46,927 bases of DNA, from assembly GCA_022799755.1 (NCBI GenBank), contig JAAWOU010000022.1, forward strand, positions 1 to 46,927, in the 5' to 3' direction. This DNA comes from Lachnospiraceae bacterium. GTDB taxonomy: Bacteria; Bacillota; Clostridia; Lachnospirales; Lachnospiraceae. Position 1 is the stretch's first letter, and each line of letters opens with the position of its first letter. Shown here in pieces: positions 1-8,232 of the stretch. The position numbers and the translations under genes were made by a program. Below the pieces are notes generated by a model. The model did not search any database and had not been told where the DNA came from. It was given only the letters and a program-made list of their open reading frames with translations.

Positions 1-2
1 CG

Positions 3-416
3 GGAACCGGATTATTTCCAATGGAAGACATATTTATTGGAAATATGGAGGCAGGTACGGAAAGGCCCGGAACCATGCGCATTTATGTAGGAACACGGAC
101 AATGACGGAGATTGGTACAGACGTGGGGAAAAGTGATGAAGAAAAGTATGGAGAGGTGAAAGGTACAATCACCCTAAAATATGAGGATGCAAAGGGAAAG
201 ACTTATGAGATAGAGCAGGATTTCCAGACAGAGATTAAAAAAGCACAGATTCTGTCGCTCACCGTGAACGAGGAAGCGGAAACAAATTCTTGGCAAATAT
301 CGGTTTTCGTCATTATTATAGTTGGTCTGTCAATATTGGCAATCTCTCTCTGGCTTCGGCTGCGTAAAAAGAATGTGTTGTTAGAGGAAGCAAGACAAAT
401 AAAGGATGAAAGTTAG
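3..416 (+). CDS. C-terminal part of an exported, membrane-anchored protein (partial)
   Basis: The reading frame is open to the left edge, so the gene starts outside the window; only about 137 residues are present. The visible part is a beta-rich extracytoplasmic segment followed by one strong transmembrane helix (about 20 hydrophobic residues after NSWQIS) and a short, basic cytoplasmic tail. This arrangement, with the protein outside and a C-terminal anchor, resembles the exported Ig-like (COG1361-type) proteins that Clostridia encode next to ABC transporter and MacB-like genes. It ends 10 bases before the start chosen for the next gene, so the two are very probably cotranscribed. The function is not known and the family call is a guess from architecture only. 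Confidence 0.7.
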   Translation, partial: GTGLFPMEDIFIGNMEAGTERPGTMRIYVGTRTMTEIGTDVGKSDEEKYGEVKGTITLKYEDAKGKTYEIEQDFQTEIKKAQILSLTVNEEAETNSWQISVFVIIIVGLSILAISLWLRLRKKNVLLEEARQIKDES

Positions 417-426
417 GGAGCGGAAA

Positions 427-1125
427 ATGAAGCGTGTAAAAAGGGATCTGCATGGAACGGACAGGGTCTTTATCGGTTGTATTGCCTTGCTGGTCATGGC
501 GTTGCTTTGGTTTACAGTGCGTCTGATAGGTGATTATATTTCGGGAAAAAAGATATGCCAGGCAGAAATTATGCTCACGGATATGGAGTATAATGAAGAA
601 TTTTTAGAAGAAGCAGAACAGATTTCTGGTATCCGTTCTGTTACGCCTATTATAGAAATTCCAGCAAAAATACGTGCGGATGGCTATACAATGGAAATCT
701 CTTTACAGGGGGTGGATTTGACAAAATTGATTATGACAGTAAAAGAATCAAATGAAGTGCAAGTAGGAAATACGCCTGTATTGATTTTGGGAGAAAACAG
801 CATAGCGATGATGGAAGATGTGAATGGACATAAGATTTCAGAAAAAAAGCAAAAGGAGCTTTTGGATCGCTATCAGGAAATAGACTGGCAATATTGCCTG
901 GTTGGTATTGATAAAATAGAAAGCAGTAATGAATTAGAATACTGGGAATCCTGTCTGATAGCCGGAATTTTATCATCGCCAGCCGATGGAATATATCTTC
1001 CATATGAGCAGGCGGAAAATTATGCAGAGAAACTTTCAGGTCAAATACCTATAACCAAGATACTAGTAACTGTGCAGGGGGAAAAAAATCATAAAAAAAT
1101 AATGGAATATTTCGGTATAGATTAG
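427..1125 (+). CDS. Membrane-anchored extracytoplasmic protein, MacB-periplasmic-domain-like
   Basis: 232 residues. A basic N-terminus is followed by one transmembrane helix (about residues 15-35) and then an extracytoplasmic domain of about 190 residues. An ATG at 406 is also in frame, but the ATG at 427 has AGGGAG six bases upstream, whereas the 406 start has no usable spacing, so 427 was chosen. The domain contains short passages like those of MacB/FtsX periplasmic domains (a conflict-like ISGIRSVTP stretch and an ILGEN stretch), but none of the C-terminal transmembrane helices of a permease is present. It may be a remnant or a single-pass accessory subunit of an ABC system encoded upstream. 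A strong hairpin terminator follows directly. Confidence 0.7.
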   Translation: MKRVKRDLHGTDRVFIGCIALLVMALLWFTVRLIGDYISGKKICQAEIMLTDMEYNEEFLEEAEQISGIRSVTPIIEIPAKIRADGYTMEISLQGVDLTKLIMTVKESNEVQVGNTPVLILGENSIAMMEDVNGHKISEKKQKELLDRYQEIDWQYCLVGIDKIESSNELEYWESCLIAGILSSPADGIYLPYEQAENYAEKLSGQIPITKILVTVQGEKNHKKIMEYFGID

Positions 1126-1136
1126 AAAACAAATTT

Positions 1137-1195
1137 TCTGCTCCGGCACATACTTTAAAATGATTATGTGTCAGAGCAGAAGAGGGTTTATTTTT
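1137..1195. terminator. Hairpin terminator between convergent genes
   Basis: A long stem (TCTGCTC..GCACATA pairing with TATGTGT..AGAGCAGA) spans about 1137-1181. A T-rich stretch follows on the plus strand (TTTATTTTTTT at about 1187-1197) and an A-rich stretch lies on the other side. It sits between convergent genes and probably works in both directions. Confidence 0.8.
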
Positions 1196-1205
1196 TTGCG
1201 CTTTT

Positions 1206-1544
1206 TTATGCGTTTTTACGCAATAAGTTTAGTAATTGGTGGATGAATGGAAAAAGAGCATCGGCCTCTTGTTCTGTACAATCGCTTAGTTCAGTGAAAA
1301 GTTTTTGGATATTTGGTTGGTGATGATTTCCAGTATTGGCATAGAAAATCGTATCTGCAGGTATTTTTAAGTATGTAATCAGCGGATACAGTTTGTTAAA
1401 TTTGGGGTTGCCACGGCCTGTCTCAATATTGAGTATAGTGCGTGAGTCAATATTCAGGATTTCGGCGAGCTTTTCCTGTGAGAGTCCGAGTTTCGTTCGG
1501 GCATCACGCACTGCTGTAGCAAGATTTTGTTTTCCGTCATTCAT
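1206..1544 (-). CDS. Xre-family helix-turn-helix regulator
   Basis: 112 residues. Residues about 7-62 form a typical HTH_3/Xre domain: LGLSQEKLAEIL, then a recognition helix with SRTILNIETGRGNP. A C-terminal helical part of about 45 residues (LSDCTEQEADALFPFIHQLL) is probably for dimerisation. It has GGAGGTGA seven bases before the ATG. The gene stands alone, converging on the preceding operon with a shared terminator, and has no obvious partner. Such small Xre proteins are usually DNA-binding repressors; the target cannot be read from the sequence, though autoregulation of its own upstream region is the usual pattern. Confidence 0.85.
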   Translation of the reverse strand: MNDGKQNLATAVRDARTKLGLSQEKLAEILNIDSRTILNIETGRGNPKFNKLYPLITYLKIPADTIFYANTGNHHQPNIQKLFTELSDCTEQEADALFPFIHQLLNLLRKNA

Positions 1545-1900
1545 TGTGATTCACCTCCATAGTAGTTTACAATACACTTCGACAGTCGTGAATTGCATCA
1601 GAATACAGAAAGAAAGTGAATCAAAATACATGATAAGACGATGTAAGAAGTTACGAAACATAAAATATGAAGAAAGATTGAGCATATGGACTGCCATACA
1701 CATAAGGGTGTATCACAACGGAGGAAAAAACCTCATTGTGATACACCCTTTTGCCATAGTATACCCCCTGGCTTTTACCGCTCTGCACTATTTTAGATGT
1801 TCCAGGCAGGAGGCTCATTTGCTCCTCCATAAGAACCAGTCCTAGAATCTGGTTATGCACGAACCCATAGAAAAATAAGTCCCTCAATAAACAAAAAGAA
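1545..1900. other. AT-rich intergenic stretch without a convincing gene
   Basis: About 356 bases. It holds the upstream region of the Xre gene and one very strong hairpin (entered separately). A 78-codon open frame on the minus strand (1651-1887) runs through the hairpin, has no clear ribosome binding site and only a TTG start, and is not recognised. I see no other feature. Confidence 0.5.
1706..1748. terminator. 43-base near-perfect hairpin followed by TTTT
   Basis: GGGTGTATCACAA (1706-1718) pairs perfectly with TTGTGATACACCC (1736-1748); an inner GAGG/CCTC pair closes a six-A loop. Four T follow on the plus strand. No plus-strand gene ends immediately upstream, so this is either an orphan terminator or the core of a small palindromic mobile or regulatory element. 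Confidence 0.6.
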
Positions 1901-1928
1901 TTGTGGTTAAAATGGATTCATGGTATGA

Positions 1929-2114
1929 TGGGGAGCAGAAAAAGCGGGAAAGGCAGCACTGCCCGGCGGCCTCTTTGGCAGCGTCACAGTGTCCCCGTTA
2001 ACCGTATGGAATTTCTCGGATATCTGCAATGCCCTCATGGCGGTGCCAAATCTCATCTGCGTGTTGGTGCTGTCGGGCAAGGCCTGTCGGGAGATACGGG
2101 ACTATCCGATTTGA
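1929..2114 (+). pseudogene. Remnant of the C-terminus of a sodium:alanine symporter (AGCS family)
   Basis: Reading codons that begin at positions divisible by three gives SPLTVWNFSDICNALMAVPN followed by LICVLVLSGKACREIRD and a stop at 2112-2114. The pattern V-WN-DI-N-LMA-PNLI--L-LSG is the characteristic last transmembrane segment of AGCS amino-acid carriers. The frame is closed by a TGA at 1926, and a separate frame just before reads WYDGEQ, like the preceding WxYYGE motif of the family. So only about 60 codons of the 3' end survive, with at least one frame change. No start codon or ribosome binding site belongs to it. It lies just upstream of the sigma-factor gene and is not expected to make a transporter. 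Confidence 0.72.
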
Positions 2115-2191
2115 AAAAAATTTGAAAACCTCCGAATCAAATCCATAAATCCGCGACTTATAGGTGAAAGCTTTCAAAAGAGGAAATTGAC

Positions 2192-3808
2192 ATGAAAAAC
2201 GAATTTTTAAACTATACAGAGTATCTGTTCAATGCCGCTTTGGCGAAAAGTGCAAACCTTGCCGATGCGGAAGATTTGGCGCAGGAGACGCTGTTGGCTG
2301 CGTTCACCTACCAGGCGCGAGGTGGGACGATTTCCAATGTGCGCTCCTGGCTGCTTGCCACTCTTGATCACAAGTGGAACGATATGCTCCGGCAAAAATA
2401 CAGGCTCCCCATGGTCAGCATCGATATGGTTGCTGACGAAAGAGAAATGGAAGAGACTGTGCCGGAGACTCCAAGCGCAGAACAAGTCCGGCGGGAAGTG
2501 GCATATTTGGCAAAGCTTCAGAGAGAGGTGATTGTCCGGCATTATCTGCAAGGGCAGAATGTCCAGCGGATAGCCCATGATCTGGGCGTGCCGAAAGGAA
2601 CCGTCTTAAGCAGACTGTCTTCTGGCAGGGAACAGATGCGGAAAGGATTGGAGAAAATGGAGCAGTACGAAAAACAGAGTTACATTCCTGAACGATTGGA
2701 CATCGGCATCCACGGCTGTCCGGGATTACATGGAAAACCCTGGTCGCTGGTATCTGATGATCTCATGAAGCAAAACATCCTTATCATTGCATATGATAAG
2801 CCTTTGGCTGTAGTGGACATAGCAAAAGCGCTGGGAATACCAACGCCGTATATTGAAAATGCAGTGGAGGATCTGGTGAAGTCGGAACTGATGCACCGCA
2901 ACGGAAATAAAGTGTTTACTGACTTTCTAATCGTGTCGCCAGAGCAGATCCTGAAACGGTTGGACGAGGAGATTCTTCTTGCCGAGTCGCATTATAATGT
3001 CATCTGGTCATGTATGAAAGCATTGTTTGGGGATCTGGATCGACTGGAATGGTTTGACAGACTTGGCCTGCGGGAAAAGGAGAGTCTCCGGTACTATGCC
3101 ATGCTGGACGTATTCTCGCGTGGAATTTACACGTCCATTGTAAATATCGTTGGGGAAAAGGAGGTCTATCCCAGCCGTCCGGACGGTGGCTCCTGGATTG
3201 CAGTGGGCAAGCGGTATCCCATGGATTTCGATTTCGAAAGTTATCGTTTCAGGCAGTATTGCTATGGCGGAGAGCGCAGAGCCAACTGGGAAAATTTCCT
3301 GGGCTCAAAGTCCATTGAACTTCATGTGTATGACACCCAGCCGGACTTGAACCGATATGAGCATGGCCCTGTGGAAATCCATGACGACAATCTGTGCAAG
3401 CTGCTCTACATCATACATCAGGGAATTCCCTGTGAGGAGACAGCGTTCGACCCGATGTTCATGGAAGATATTCCGCACCTGGCCCAGTGCGGCGTGCTGC
3501 AGTATGAACAGGGACGGCCGCAGACGGCTATCCCTATTGTCAGCAAAGCCCAGTATGGAGAACTGTGGAACCTTATTTTGGCCTATATGGATAAACTATC
3601 CCATATCCTGGAGAACCCTCTGCGCAAAGCATTTCCAAGGATGAAATTTCTTATTCCGAGGCAATTGGAGGGACGCGTTGCCAAACTGCGCCAGTATTCC
3701 TGTTACGCCATACCCATGGCAGTTGTCAAAAAGGCCATTGCGGAGGGCGATTTTCTAAAAAATGTGGATTACCCCACGCCTCCGATGGTGCTGGTAATTG
3801 AGCAATAA
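2192..3808 (+). CDS. Sigma-70 family (ECF-like) RNA polymerase sigma factor with long C-terminal extension
   Basis: 538 residues, about three times the usual length of an ECF sigma factor. Residues about 10-70 are sigma region 2 (DAEDLAQETLLAAF is the core-binding helix). Residues about 107-155 are region 4 with a helix-turn-helix (RIAHDLGVPKGTVLSRLSSG). After a linker, residues about 190-240 look like a winged helix (VVDIAKALGIPTPYIENAVEDL) and the remaining 300 residues are a soluble domain I do not recognise. The extension has no transmembrane helix, so it is a cytoplasmic sensor or effector rather than an anti-sigma anchor. AGAGGAAA lies just upstream of the ATG. The gene is monocistronic, closed by a strong terminator, with no anti-sigma factor gene next to it; the extension may replace one. 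Confidence 0.88.
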   Translation: MKNEFLNYTEYLFNAALAKSANLADAEDLAQETLLAAFTYQARGGTISNVRSWLLATLDHKWNDMLRQKYRLPMVSIDMVADEREMEETVPETPSAEQVRREVAYLAKLQREVIVRHYLQGQNVQRIAHDLGVPKGTVLSRLSSGREQMRKGLEKMEQYEKQSYIPERLDIGIHGCPGLHGKPWSLVSDDLMKQNILIIAYDKPLAVVDIAKALGIPTPYIENAVEDLVKSELMHRNGNKVFTDFLIVSPEQILKRLDEEILLAESHYNVIWSCMKALFGDLDRLEWFDRLGLREKESLRYYAMLDVFSRGIYTSIVNIVGEKEVYPSRPDGGSWIAVGKRYPMDFDFESYRFRQYCYGGERRANWENFLGSKSIELHVYDTQPDLNRYEHGPVEIHDDNLCKLLYIIHQGIPCEETAFDPMFMEDIPHLAQCGVLQYEQGRPQTAIPIVSKAQYGELWNLILAYMDKLSHILENPLRKAFPRMKFLIPRQLEGRVAKLRQYSCYAIPMAVVKKAIAEGDFLKNVDYPTPPMVLVIEQ

Positions 3809-3840
3809 TGGGCTAAACAAAGGCCGGCTGCCTTAAACAG

Positions 3841-3875
3841 GGCTGCTCTGCAGAAATTTTGCAGAGCAGCCTTTT
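3841..3875 (+). terminator. Rho-independent terminator of the sigma-factor gene
   Basis: Perfect 12-bp stem GGCTGCTCTGCA / TGCAGAGCAGCC (3841-3852 and 3860-3871), 7-base loop, followed by TTTT. It begins 32 bases after the stop codon. Confidence 0.92.
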
Positions 3876-3929
3876 AAAGTGGTTTCAAAACTTTAAAGTG
3901 AATTCAAAATCAGTTTCAAAAAACTATCA

Positions 3930-4225
3930 TTCTGAGCAAGATTATCATTGTAATGGGTTAGGGAATCCGTTATACTGCAAAAGCAGACAGATGAATTAAG
4001 GAAGTTACCTTACTCTATTAGTCATTTTTCAAAAAACCGTATTGTCCTTTTGGCTACACATATCGTATCTGATGTAGATGCTATTGCGAATGAAGTACTG
4101 ATTTTGAAGGCAGGCTGTCTTATCAAGCAAGATACACCCAAAGGGTTAAAGAAGAATTGTATGGCAAAGTATGGGAGTTGACCTTAAATGAACAGCAGAA
4201 ATTATCAGGCTTGCCTGCTGAGCGG
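3930..4225 (+). pseudogene. Remnant of an ABC transporter ATPase (second half of the nucleotide-binding domain)
   Basis: Codons from about 4008 read SISHFSKNRIVLLATHIVSD then VDAIANEVLILKAG and stop at 4179. This is the H-loop region (ATH, with IVSDV and AxEVLILKxG after it) of an antibiotic-export type ABC ATPase. A frame change near 4145 allows the next piece (ELYGKVWEL) to continue as the family does. Upstream, at about 3935-3960, KIIIV is followed by a stop where the Walker B aspartate-glutamate-proline would stand, so the Walker B region looks destroyed too. There is no start codon, Walker A or signature motif. It is dead DNA left from a larger transporter locus. Confidence 0.65.
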
Positions 4226-4558
4226 ATACATGGTATGATTTTGTCTATAGCAGTAGTGATTATTCTTATACGTATAAGGTTTGTTGGTTTGTGGTGGATT
4301 AACAATACCTTATTCGGGGCGCATTTACTACTGCTTTTTTATGAAAAAAAATCGCTATGCGTAACCTTAGCAGGCCATCGTGCTGCGATTTTGTTCAAAA
4401 ATGATAAGCAGGCATTGCGTTATTCTCAAGAGACAGATATAATGGACGTATCCCATTAAAACCGGCTCATTTTGTGCGGTGTATGGACGGCTCCGGGCAG
4501 CCGCTGCTTTCGGGTCCGGATAGACAGTTCCATGCGGGGGGATACGAGGAGGCAAAAA
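4226..4558. other. Intergenic region upstream of the M28 peptidase gene
   Basis: Apart from the promoter entered separately I find no gene or repeat here. A 100-codon open frame that runs through it is only the continuation of the shifted ABC remnant. Confidence 0.5.
4415..4443 (+). promoter_or_regulatory. Sigma-A-like promoter for the M28 peptidase operon
   Basis: TTGCGT (4415-4420), 17-base spacer, perfect TATAAT (4438-4443). The start codon of the peptidase lies about 110 bases downstream. Confidence 0.6.
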
Positions 4559-5845
4559 ATGAAAGATTGGATGGAACTTGTAAAAGAACTGAGCTTTGTC
4601 CGGACAGGGGGAAGCGAGGCGGAGAAGAGGGCTGCGGAGCTGATCACCGAAGAAGTCAATCTGGCTGCCAAAGCAGCCGGCAGAGAGGATATCCGGGGAG
4701 AATACATGACATTCCGGATACCGGACGCAAAGGTGACGAAATGTTCCGTGCAGGCGGCAGGACGGGAGATTCCCTGTGCGCCGTTTCTGCAGTCGGGCAG
4801 CATTGACAGGGAGTGTGACCTGGTGTATCTGGACGATGCCTCGGAAATTGATTTTGCCGGAGCCGGAAGCCTGGAGGGCAAAGTGGTACTGCTTAACAAA
4901 ATGCCTGACGAGAAAGGCTATCAGAGGCTGGTGGAGCATAAGGCATCGGCGTTTCTGGTGATGCAGGGCAAATATTATTTTACGGAAAAGGAGGCTTCCC
5001 TGTATCCTAAGAGACTGCGGGAGCATTTTACCAGGAACGGATGCATCCCCGGCTTTGCGATTTCGGCCGCGGATGCTTTGCGGCTGATTCAGGAGGAGAC
5101 GGAAAAGGTGCATCTAACCCTGGAGCAGGAAGATACAGAGTCGGAGAGCCAGAATATACTGGCTGTGATTGAGGGGACAGACCTGAAAGAGGAGAGCATT
5201 GTACTTACGGCTCATTACGATTCCGTGCCGGTTGGCACCGGCTCCTGGGACAATGCCACCGGCACTGTGGCGCTTTTGGGGATTTTCCGGCATTTTGCGG
5301 CGAATCCTCCCAGGAGGACGCTGCGGTTTATCTGGTGCGGCAGCGAAGAGATGGGCCTTTTGGGGTCAAAGGCCTATGTGGAACAGAGAGAAGATCTGCT
5401 GGACAAGATAGGCTTCTGTTTCAACTTTGACATGTGCGGCACTGCCCTGGGCGGGAACAGAATCTGTGTCACAGGAGAGAAAGAACTGCAGACATTTGTG
5501 GAACAGTACTGCAAGCTCACAGGATATTCCGCAGAAATCCAGGCCAGGGTTCATTCCAGTGATTCGGCTCCTTTCTGCGATAAGGAGATTCCTGCCTTGG
5601 GATTGGGGCGTGGGACTTCCACGGCAGAGATACATACCGTCTACGACCTGCTGCCCACCTTAAGCGAAAAAGCCATGGATAAAAATGTGAAATTTGCAGT
5701 CCGGATCATCGGGGATGTGGCAAATGCCGCAGTTTTGCCTGTGAAGAAAGGAATGCCGGAGGACACCAGGAAAGAACTGGATAAGTACTTCCACCGGGAG
5801 GAAAAAGAGCTCGCCGGAAAGCGTTCCGGGGGCAGTGAATCTTGA
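4559..5845 (+). CDS. M28-family zinc aminopeptidase
   Basis: 428 residues. M28 enzymes are dizinc exopeptidases that remove N-terminal residues from peptides. All five metal ligands of the family are visible: His in AHYDS (about residue 218), Asp in WDNATG (about 230), the Glu-Glu pair in GSEEMGLLGS (about 262), Asp in NFDMCG (about 290) and His in AEIHTVYD (about 358). Before the catalytic part lies a PA-like inserted region (about 80-190). An in-frame ATG at 4472 exists, but GAGGAG before the ATG at 4559 decides the start. No signal peptide is seen, so the enzyme is probably cytoplasmic. The next gene follows closely and is likely cotranscribed. Confidence 0.9.
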   Translation: MKDWMELVKELSFVRTGGSEAEKRAAELITEEVNLAAKAAGREDIRGEYMTFRIPDAKVTKCSVQAAGREIPCAPFLQSGSIDRECDLVYLDDASEIDFAGAGSLEGKVVLLNKMPDEKGYQRLVEHKASAFLVMQGKYYFTEKEASLYPKRLREHFTRNGCIPGFAISAADALRLIQEETEKVHLTLEQEDTESESQNILAVIEGTDLKEESIVLTAHYDSVPVGTGSWDNATGTVALLGIFRHFAANPPRRTLRFIWCGSEEMGLLGSKAYVEQREDLLDKIGFCFNFDMCGTALGGNRICVTGEKELQTFVEQYCKLTGYSAEIQARVHSSDSAPFCDKEIPALGLGRGTSTAEIHTVYDLLPTLSEKAMDKNVKFAVRIIGDVANAAVLPVKKGMPEDTRKELDKYFHREEKELAGKRSGGSES

Positions 5846-5880
5846 GGCGCTGCCGTACCACTGTATGCAGGGGGATTTCT

Positions 5881-6606
5881 ATGAGAAGAACTACGAAAAA
5901 CATCACCTTTACCGTATTGCTTCTGACTTTAAGCGCTGCCATTGTGCTTCTGGCCTATCTGTATTTGGTTCGGCCTGGCGACAGGGACCTTTCCGGAGAA
6001 TGGGTGACAGAGCTGGATATGACGAAGCAGGCTGCCGCACGGGCGTATGGATGGCTGCAGGACATAGAGGCTGTCTCGGTTTCTGTGGAGGATGTGGAGG
6101 CTTACATGCCGGAATTGACGATACAGGTCAGCCTGTCTTTTGAGCAGACTGACCGTTTCCGGGGGACTTTTCGCTGCGACGTCCTGCCGGAGAGCTATGA
6201 GGCCTGTAATCAGGCGGCATATGATGCGTTTGCCCTGGCCTTTGAATCGCTTGTGGCCGAAAGGCTTCGCATGGCGGGATATACACAGGACACAGACAGC
6301 GTAGAAGCGCTGATAGGCGAGACGTTTGGAATGTCTGCGGCTTCCTACTTGCAGACCTGCGGTCCGGCCCTGCTGCCCGCCCTGGAAGAGCTTCAGGCCG
6401 AGTACAACGGAAGCGGCATCTATGAAGCGGGAGAGGACGTGCTTTTGCGGCAGTTTGACGGGGGAGGCCCTGCTGCCGCAAGGGAGGAGAGCTATGTCCG
6501 GAAAGGCTCCACGCTGGTTTTGTCCGGGGAGGCCGGCTCTGCTGTCAGCCTTATTTCGGAGCATTATCCCATTGTATATCTTTTAAAACAACCTCAGAGC
6601 CAGTAA
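5881..6606 (+). CDS. Single-pass membrane-anchored protein of unknown function
   Basis: 241 residues. The start at 5881 has AGGGGGAT upstream; an earlier in-frame TTG at 5842 would overlap the peptidase gene and gives no sensible signal sequence. The N-terminus is a positively charged stretch plus one hydrophobic helix (about residues 8-28), then an extracytoplasmic domain of about 210 residues rich in acidic and helical segments. I do not recognise the domain. It stands 35 bases after the M28 peptidase gene and about 130 bases before a D-Ala-D-Ala carboxypeptidase gene, so a role at the cell surface is plausible but is inference from position only. Confidence 0.78.
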   Translation: MRRTTKNITFTVLLLTLSAAIVLLAYLYLVRPGDRDLSGEWVTELDMTKQAAARAYGWLQDIEAVSVSVEDVEAYMPELTIQVSLSFEQTDRFRGTFRCDVLPESYEACNQAAYDAFALAFESLVAERLRMAGYTQDTDSVEALIGETFGMSAASYLQTCGPALLPALEELQAEYNGSGIYEAGEDVLLRQFDGGGPAAAREESYVRKGSTLVLSGEAGSAVSLISEHYPIVYLLKQPQSQ

Positions 6607-6654
6607 TTTCCTCTTCTGACAAGAATAGCATCGGCGCTGAAAGGAGAGGCTCAG

Positions 6655-6685
6655 AAGCCGCGGCATAAACGGTGCGGCGGCTTTT
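6655..6685 (+). terminator. Possible weak terminator hairpin
   Basis: AAGCCGC (6655-6661) pairs with GCGGCTT (6677-6683), with TT after it. The T-tract is short, so read-through into the carboxypeptidase gene is likely. Confidence 0.35.
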
Positions 6686-6733
6686 CGGGGCCGGATGCGG
6701 GTGTTTCGCTGACCATGAGGAAAAGGAGAGACA

Positions 6734-8188
6734 ATGAAAAGAATTCTGACAAGAATAAGTGCCATGATACTATGCGTTACGCTGATGTGCTCCGCTTTGC
6801 CCATCCGGGCAGCGGCCGGCTATGCAATTTCCGGAACCTGCCGGCTGCAGACAGATTCCGGCGCTGTTTACGCGGTGAAAACTTTGGATTACGGCTATGA
6901 CAACAATACCTATCTTTCCCTGCGGGACATAGCCATTGCCCTTACGAATACAGAGAAAGCGTTCTCTCTGGATATCACGAATAATACCGTTTCCCTGAAC
7001 CTGGGGGCGGATTATGTGCCTGTGGGAACGGAAAATGCTCCATGGGGGGAGGAAGAACTGCCGGACAGTTCCCTGCGGAGAAACGAGTGCAAGGTAAACG
7101 GGGAGACCGTATTTTATTATACGCTGATTATGCTGCTGCCGGAGGGCTATTATGACTGCTTTATGATGGCCGCGGATCTGGCTATGATTCTGGATGTAAA
7201 CCTTACCTTTCCCGCCGAGGACACGCTGCAGATTTTTACCCAGGAGTCTTTTGAAATTTCACCTGTCTTTTTGGAACAGACCGGTTACTTTTGCGGGGTC
7301 AACAGTGTGTTGGCAGGGGACGCCACGACAGGGGAGATTTACTATCAATATCAGTCGGATGTGTCCTATCCTATAGCAAGCACCTCCAAACTGATGACTT
7401 GCCTGTTGGCTATGGATGCGATTTCCGCAGGGCACATTGCCCCTACGGATTTGGTCACTGTCTCCGAGGCGGCTCAGGCGCTGGCCGATTCCGCCGACGG
7501 CGTGATTGCGCTGGAAGCAGGGAAGCAGATTACTGTGCAGGAGCTTCTGTTTGGCGCGCTCCTGCCCTCCAGCAATGAGTGCGCCTTGTGCCTGGCGGAA
7601 TCCGTGTCAGGTTCGGAGGAGGCTTTTGTCCGGAAGATGAACGAGAAAGCGCTGGAACTGGGACTTTCCCAGGCAGTGTTTTATAACAGCCATGGTCTGC
7701 CCTCATACACCCAGGATCCCATTCCCGCAAAGCGGCAGAATCGTATGAGTGCGGAGGATATGTTCCGGCTGGCGTCCCATCTGCTGAGAGTCTATCCGCA
7801 GATCACAGAGATTACTTCCCAGAAAAAGGCGGTGATAGAATCCCTTAACCTGGAGATTAAAAATACCAATCCTCTCCTGCACAATCTGCCTGCAGTCACG
7901 GGCCTCAAAACGGGTACCACCAATAAAGCCGGGGCCTGCCTGGTGACGTCTTTGACTGCAGACGACGGAACAATGGAACATGATTTGGTGGTTGTAGTCC
8001 TGGGGGCCGAGGATTCCGTTGAGAGGGGCCGGGTGGCCGGGCTTCTGGCCCAATATGCCCTGCAGACTTTCTATACCGGGGCGGAAGATTCGGAGGCCGG
8101 GCAAACACCTCAAAACCTGCCCACCCATGGGGAGGCGGCGGTGGACTGGATCCTGAAGACTGCGGAGAAGCGGCAGAAAGAAAGATAA
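6734..8188 (+). CDS. Serine-type D-Ala-D-Ala carboxypeptidase (S11 family, PBP5-like)
   Basis: 484 residues. It trims the terminal D-alanine of peptidoglycan pentapeptides outside the membrane. A signal peptide occupies about residues 1-28 (basic start, hydrophobic core, AAA cleavage region). Residues about 30-165 look like a copper-amine-oxidase-N-type stalk domain. The three active-site motifs are all present: STSK (about 216-219), SSN (about 278-280) and KTG (about 391-393). No C-terminal amphipathic anchor is obvious; the chain ends in a short basic helix, so wall or membrane attachment may depend on the stalk domain. GGAGAG lies just before the ATG. A 14-base stretch around the start of the gene also occurs 130 bases upstream. 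Confidence 0.93.
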   Translation: MKRILTRISAMILCVTLMCSALPIRAAAGYAISGTCRLQTDSGAVYAVKTLDYGYDNNTYLSLRDIAIALTNTEKAFSLDITNNTVSLNLGADYVPVGTENAPWGEEELPDSSLRRNECKVNGETVFYYTLIMLLPEGYYDCFMMAADLAMILDVNLTFPAEDTLQIFTQESFEISPVFLEQTGYFCGVNSVLAGDATTGEIYYQYQSDVSYPIASTSKLMTCLLAMDAISAGHIAPTDLVTVSEAAQALADSADGVIALEAGKQITVQELLFGALLPSSNECALCLAESVSGSEEAFVRKMNEKALELGLSQAVFYNSHGLPSYTQDPIPAKRQNRMSAEDMFRLASHLLRVYPQITEITSQKKAVIESLNLEIKNTNPLLHNLPAVTGLKTGTTNKAGACLVTSLTADDGTMEHDLVVVVLGAEDSVERGRVAGLLAQYALQTFYTGAEDSEAGQTPQNLPTHGEAAVDWILKTAEKRQKER

Positions 8189-8232
8189 GTTCTGTACCAA
8201 AGAGGACATTTTGGCCCATTTCGGGGAAAAGA

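Noticed and set aside
1651..1887. 78-codon minus-strand gene
   Set aside because: Starts with TTG without a ribosome binding site and is built around the palindromic hairpin; not recognised.
1901..2125. 74-codon plus-strand gene
   Set aside because: It is in the wrong frame relative to the recognisable symporter remnant and has no ribosome binding site.
4226..4459. Membrane protein gene (continuation of 4157-4459)
   Set aside because: Only the shifted tail of the ABC remnant followed by random hydrophobic codons; no start signal.
4472..4558. N-terminal extension of the M28 peptidase from the ATG at 4472
   Set aside because: No ribosome binding site, odd Cys/Trp-rich composition, and the ATG at 4559 has GAGGAG.
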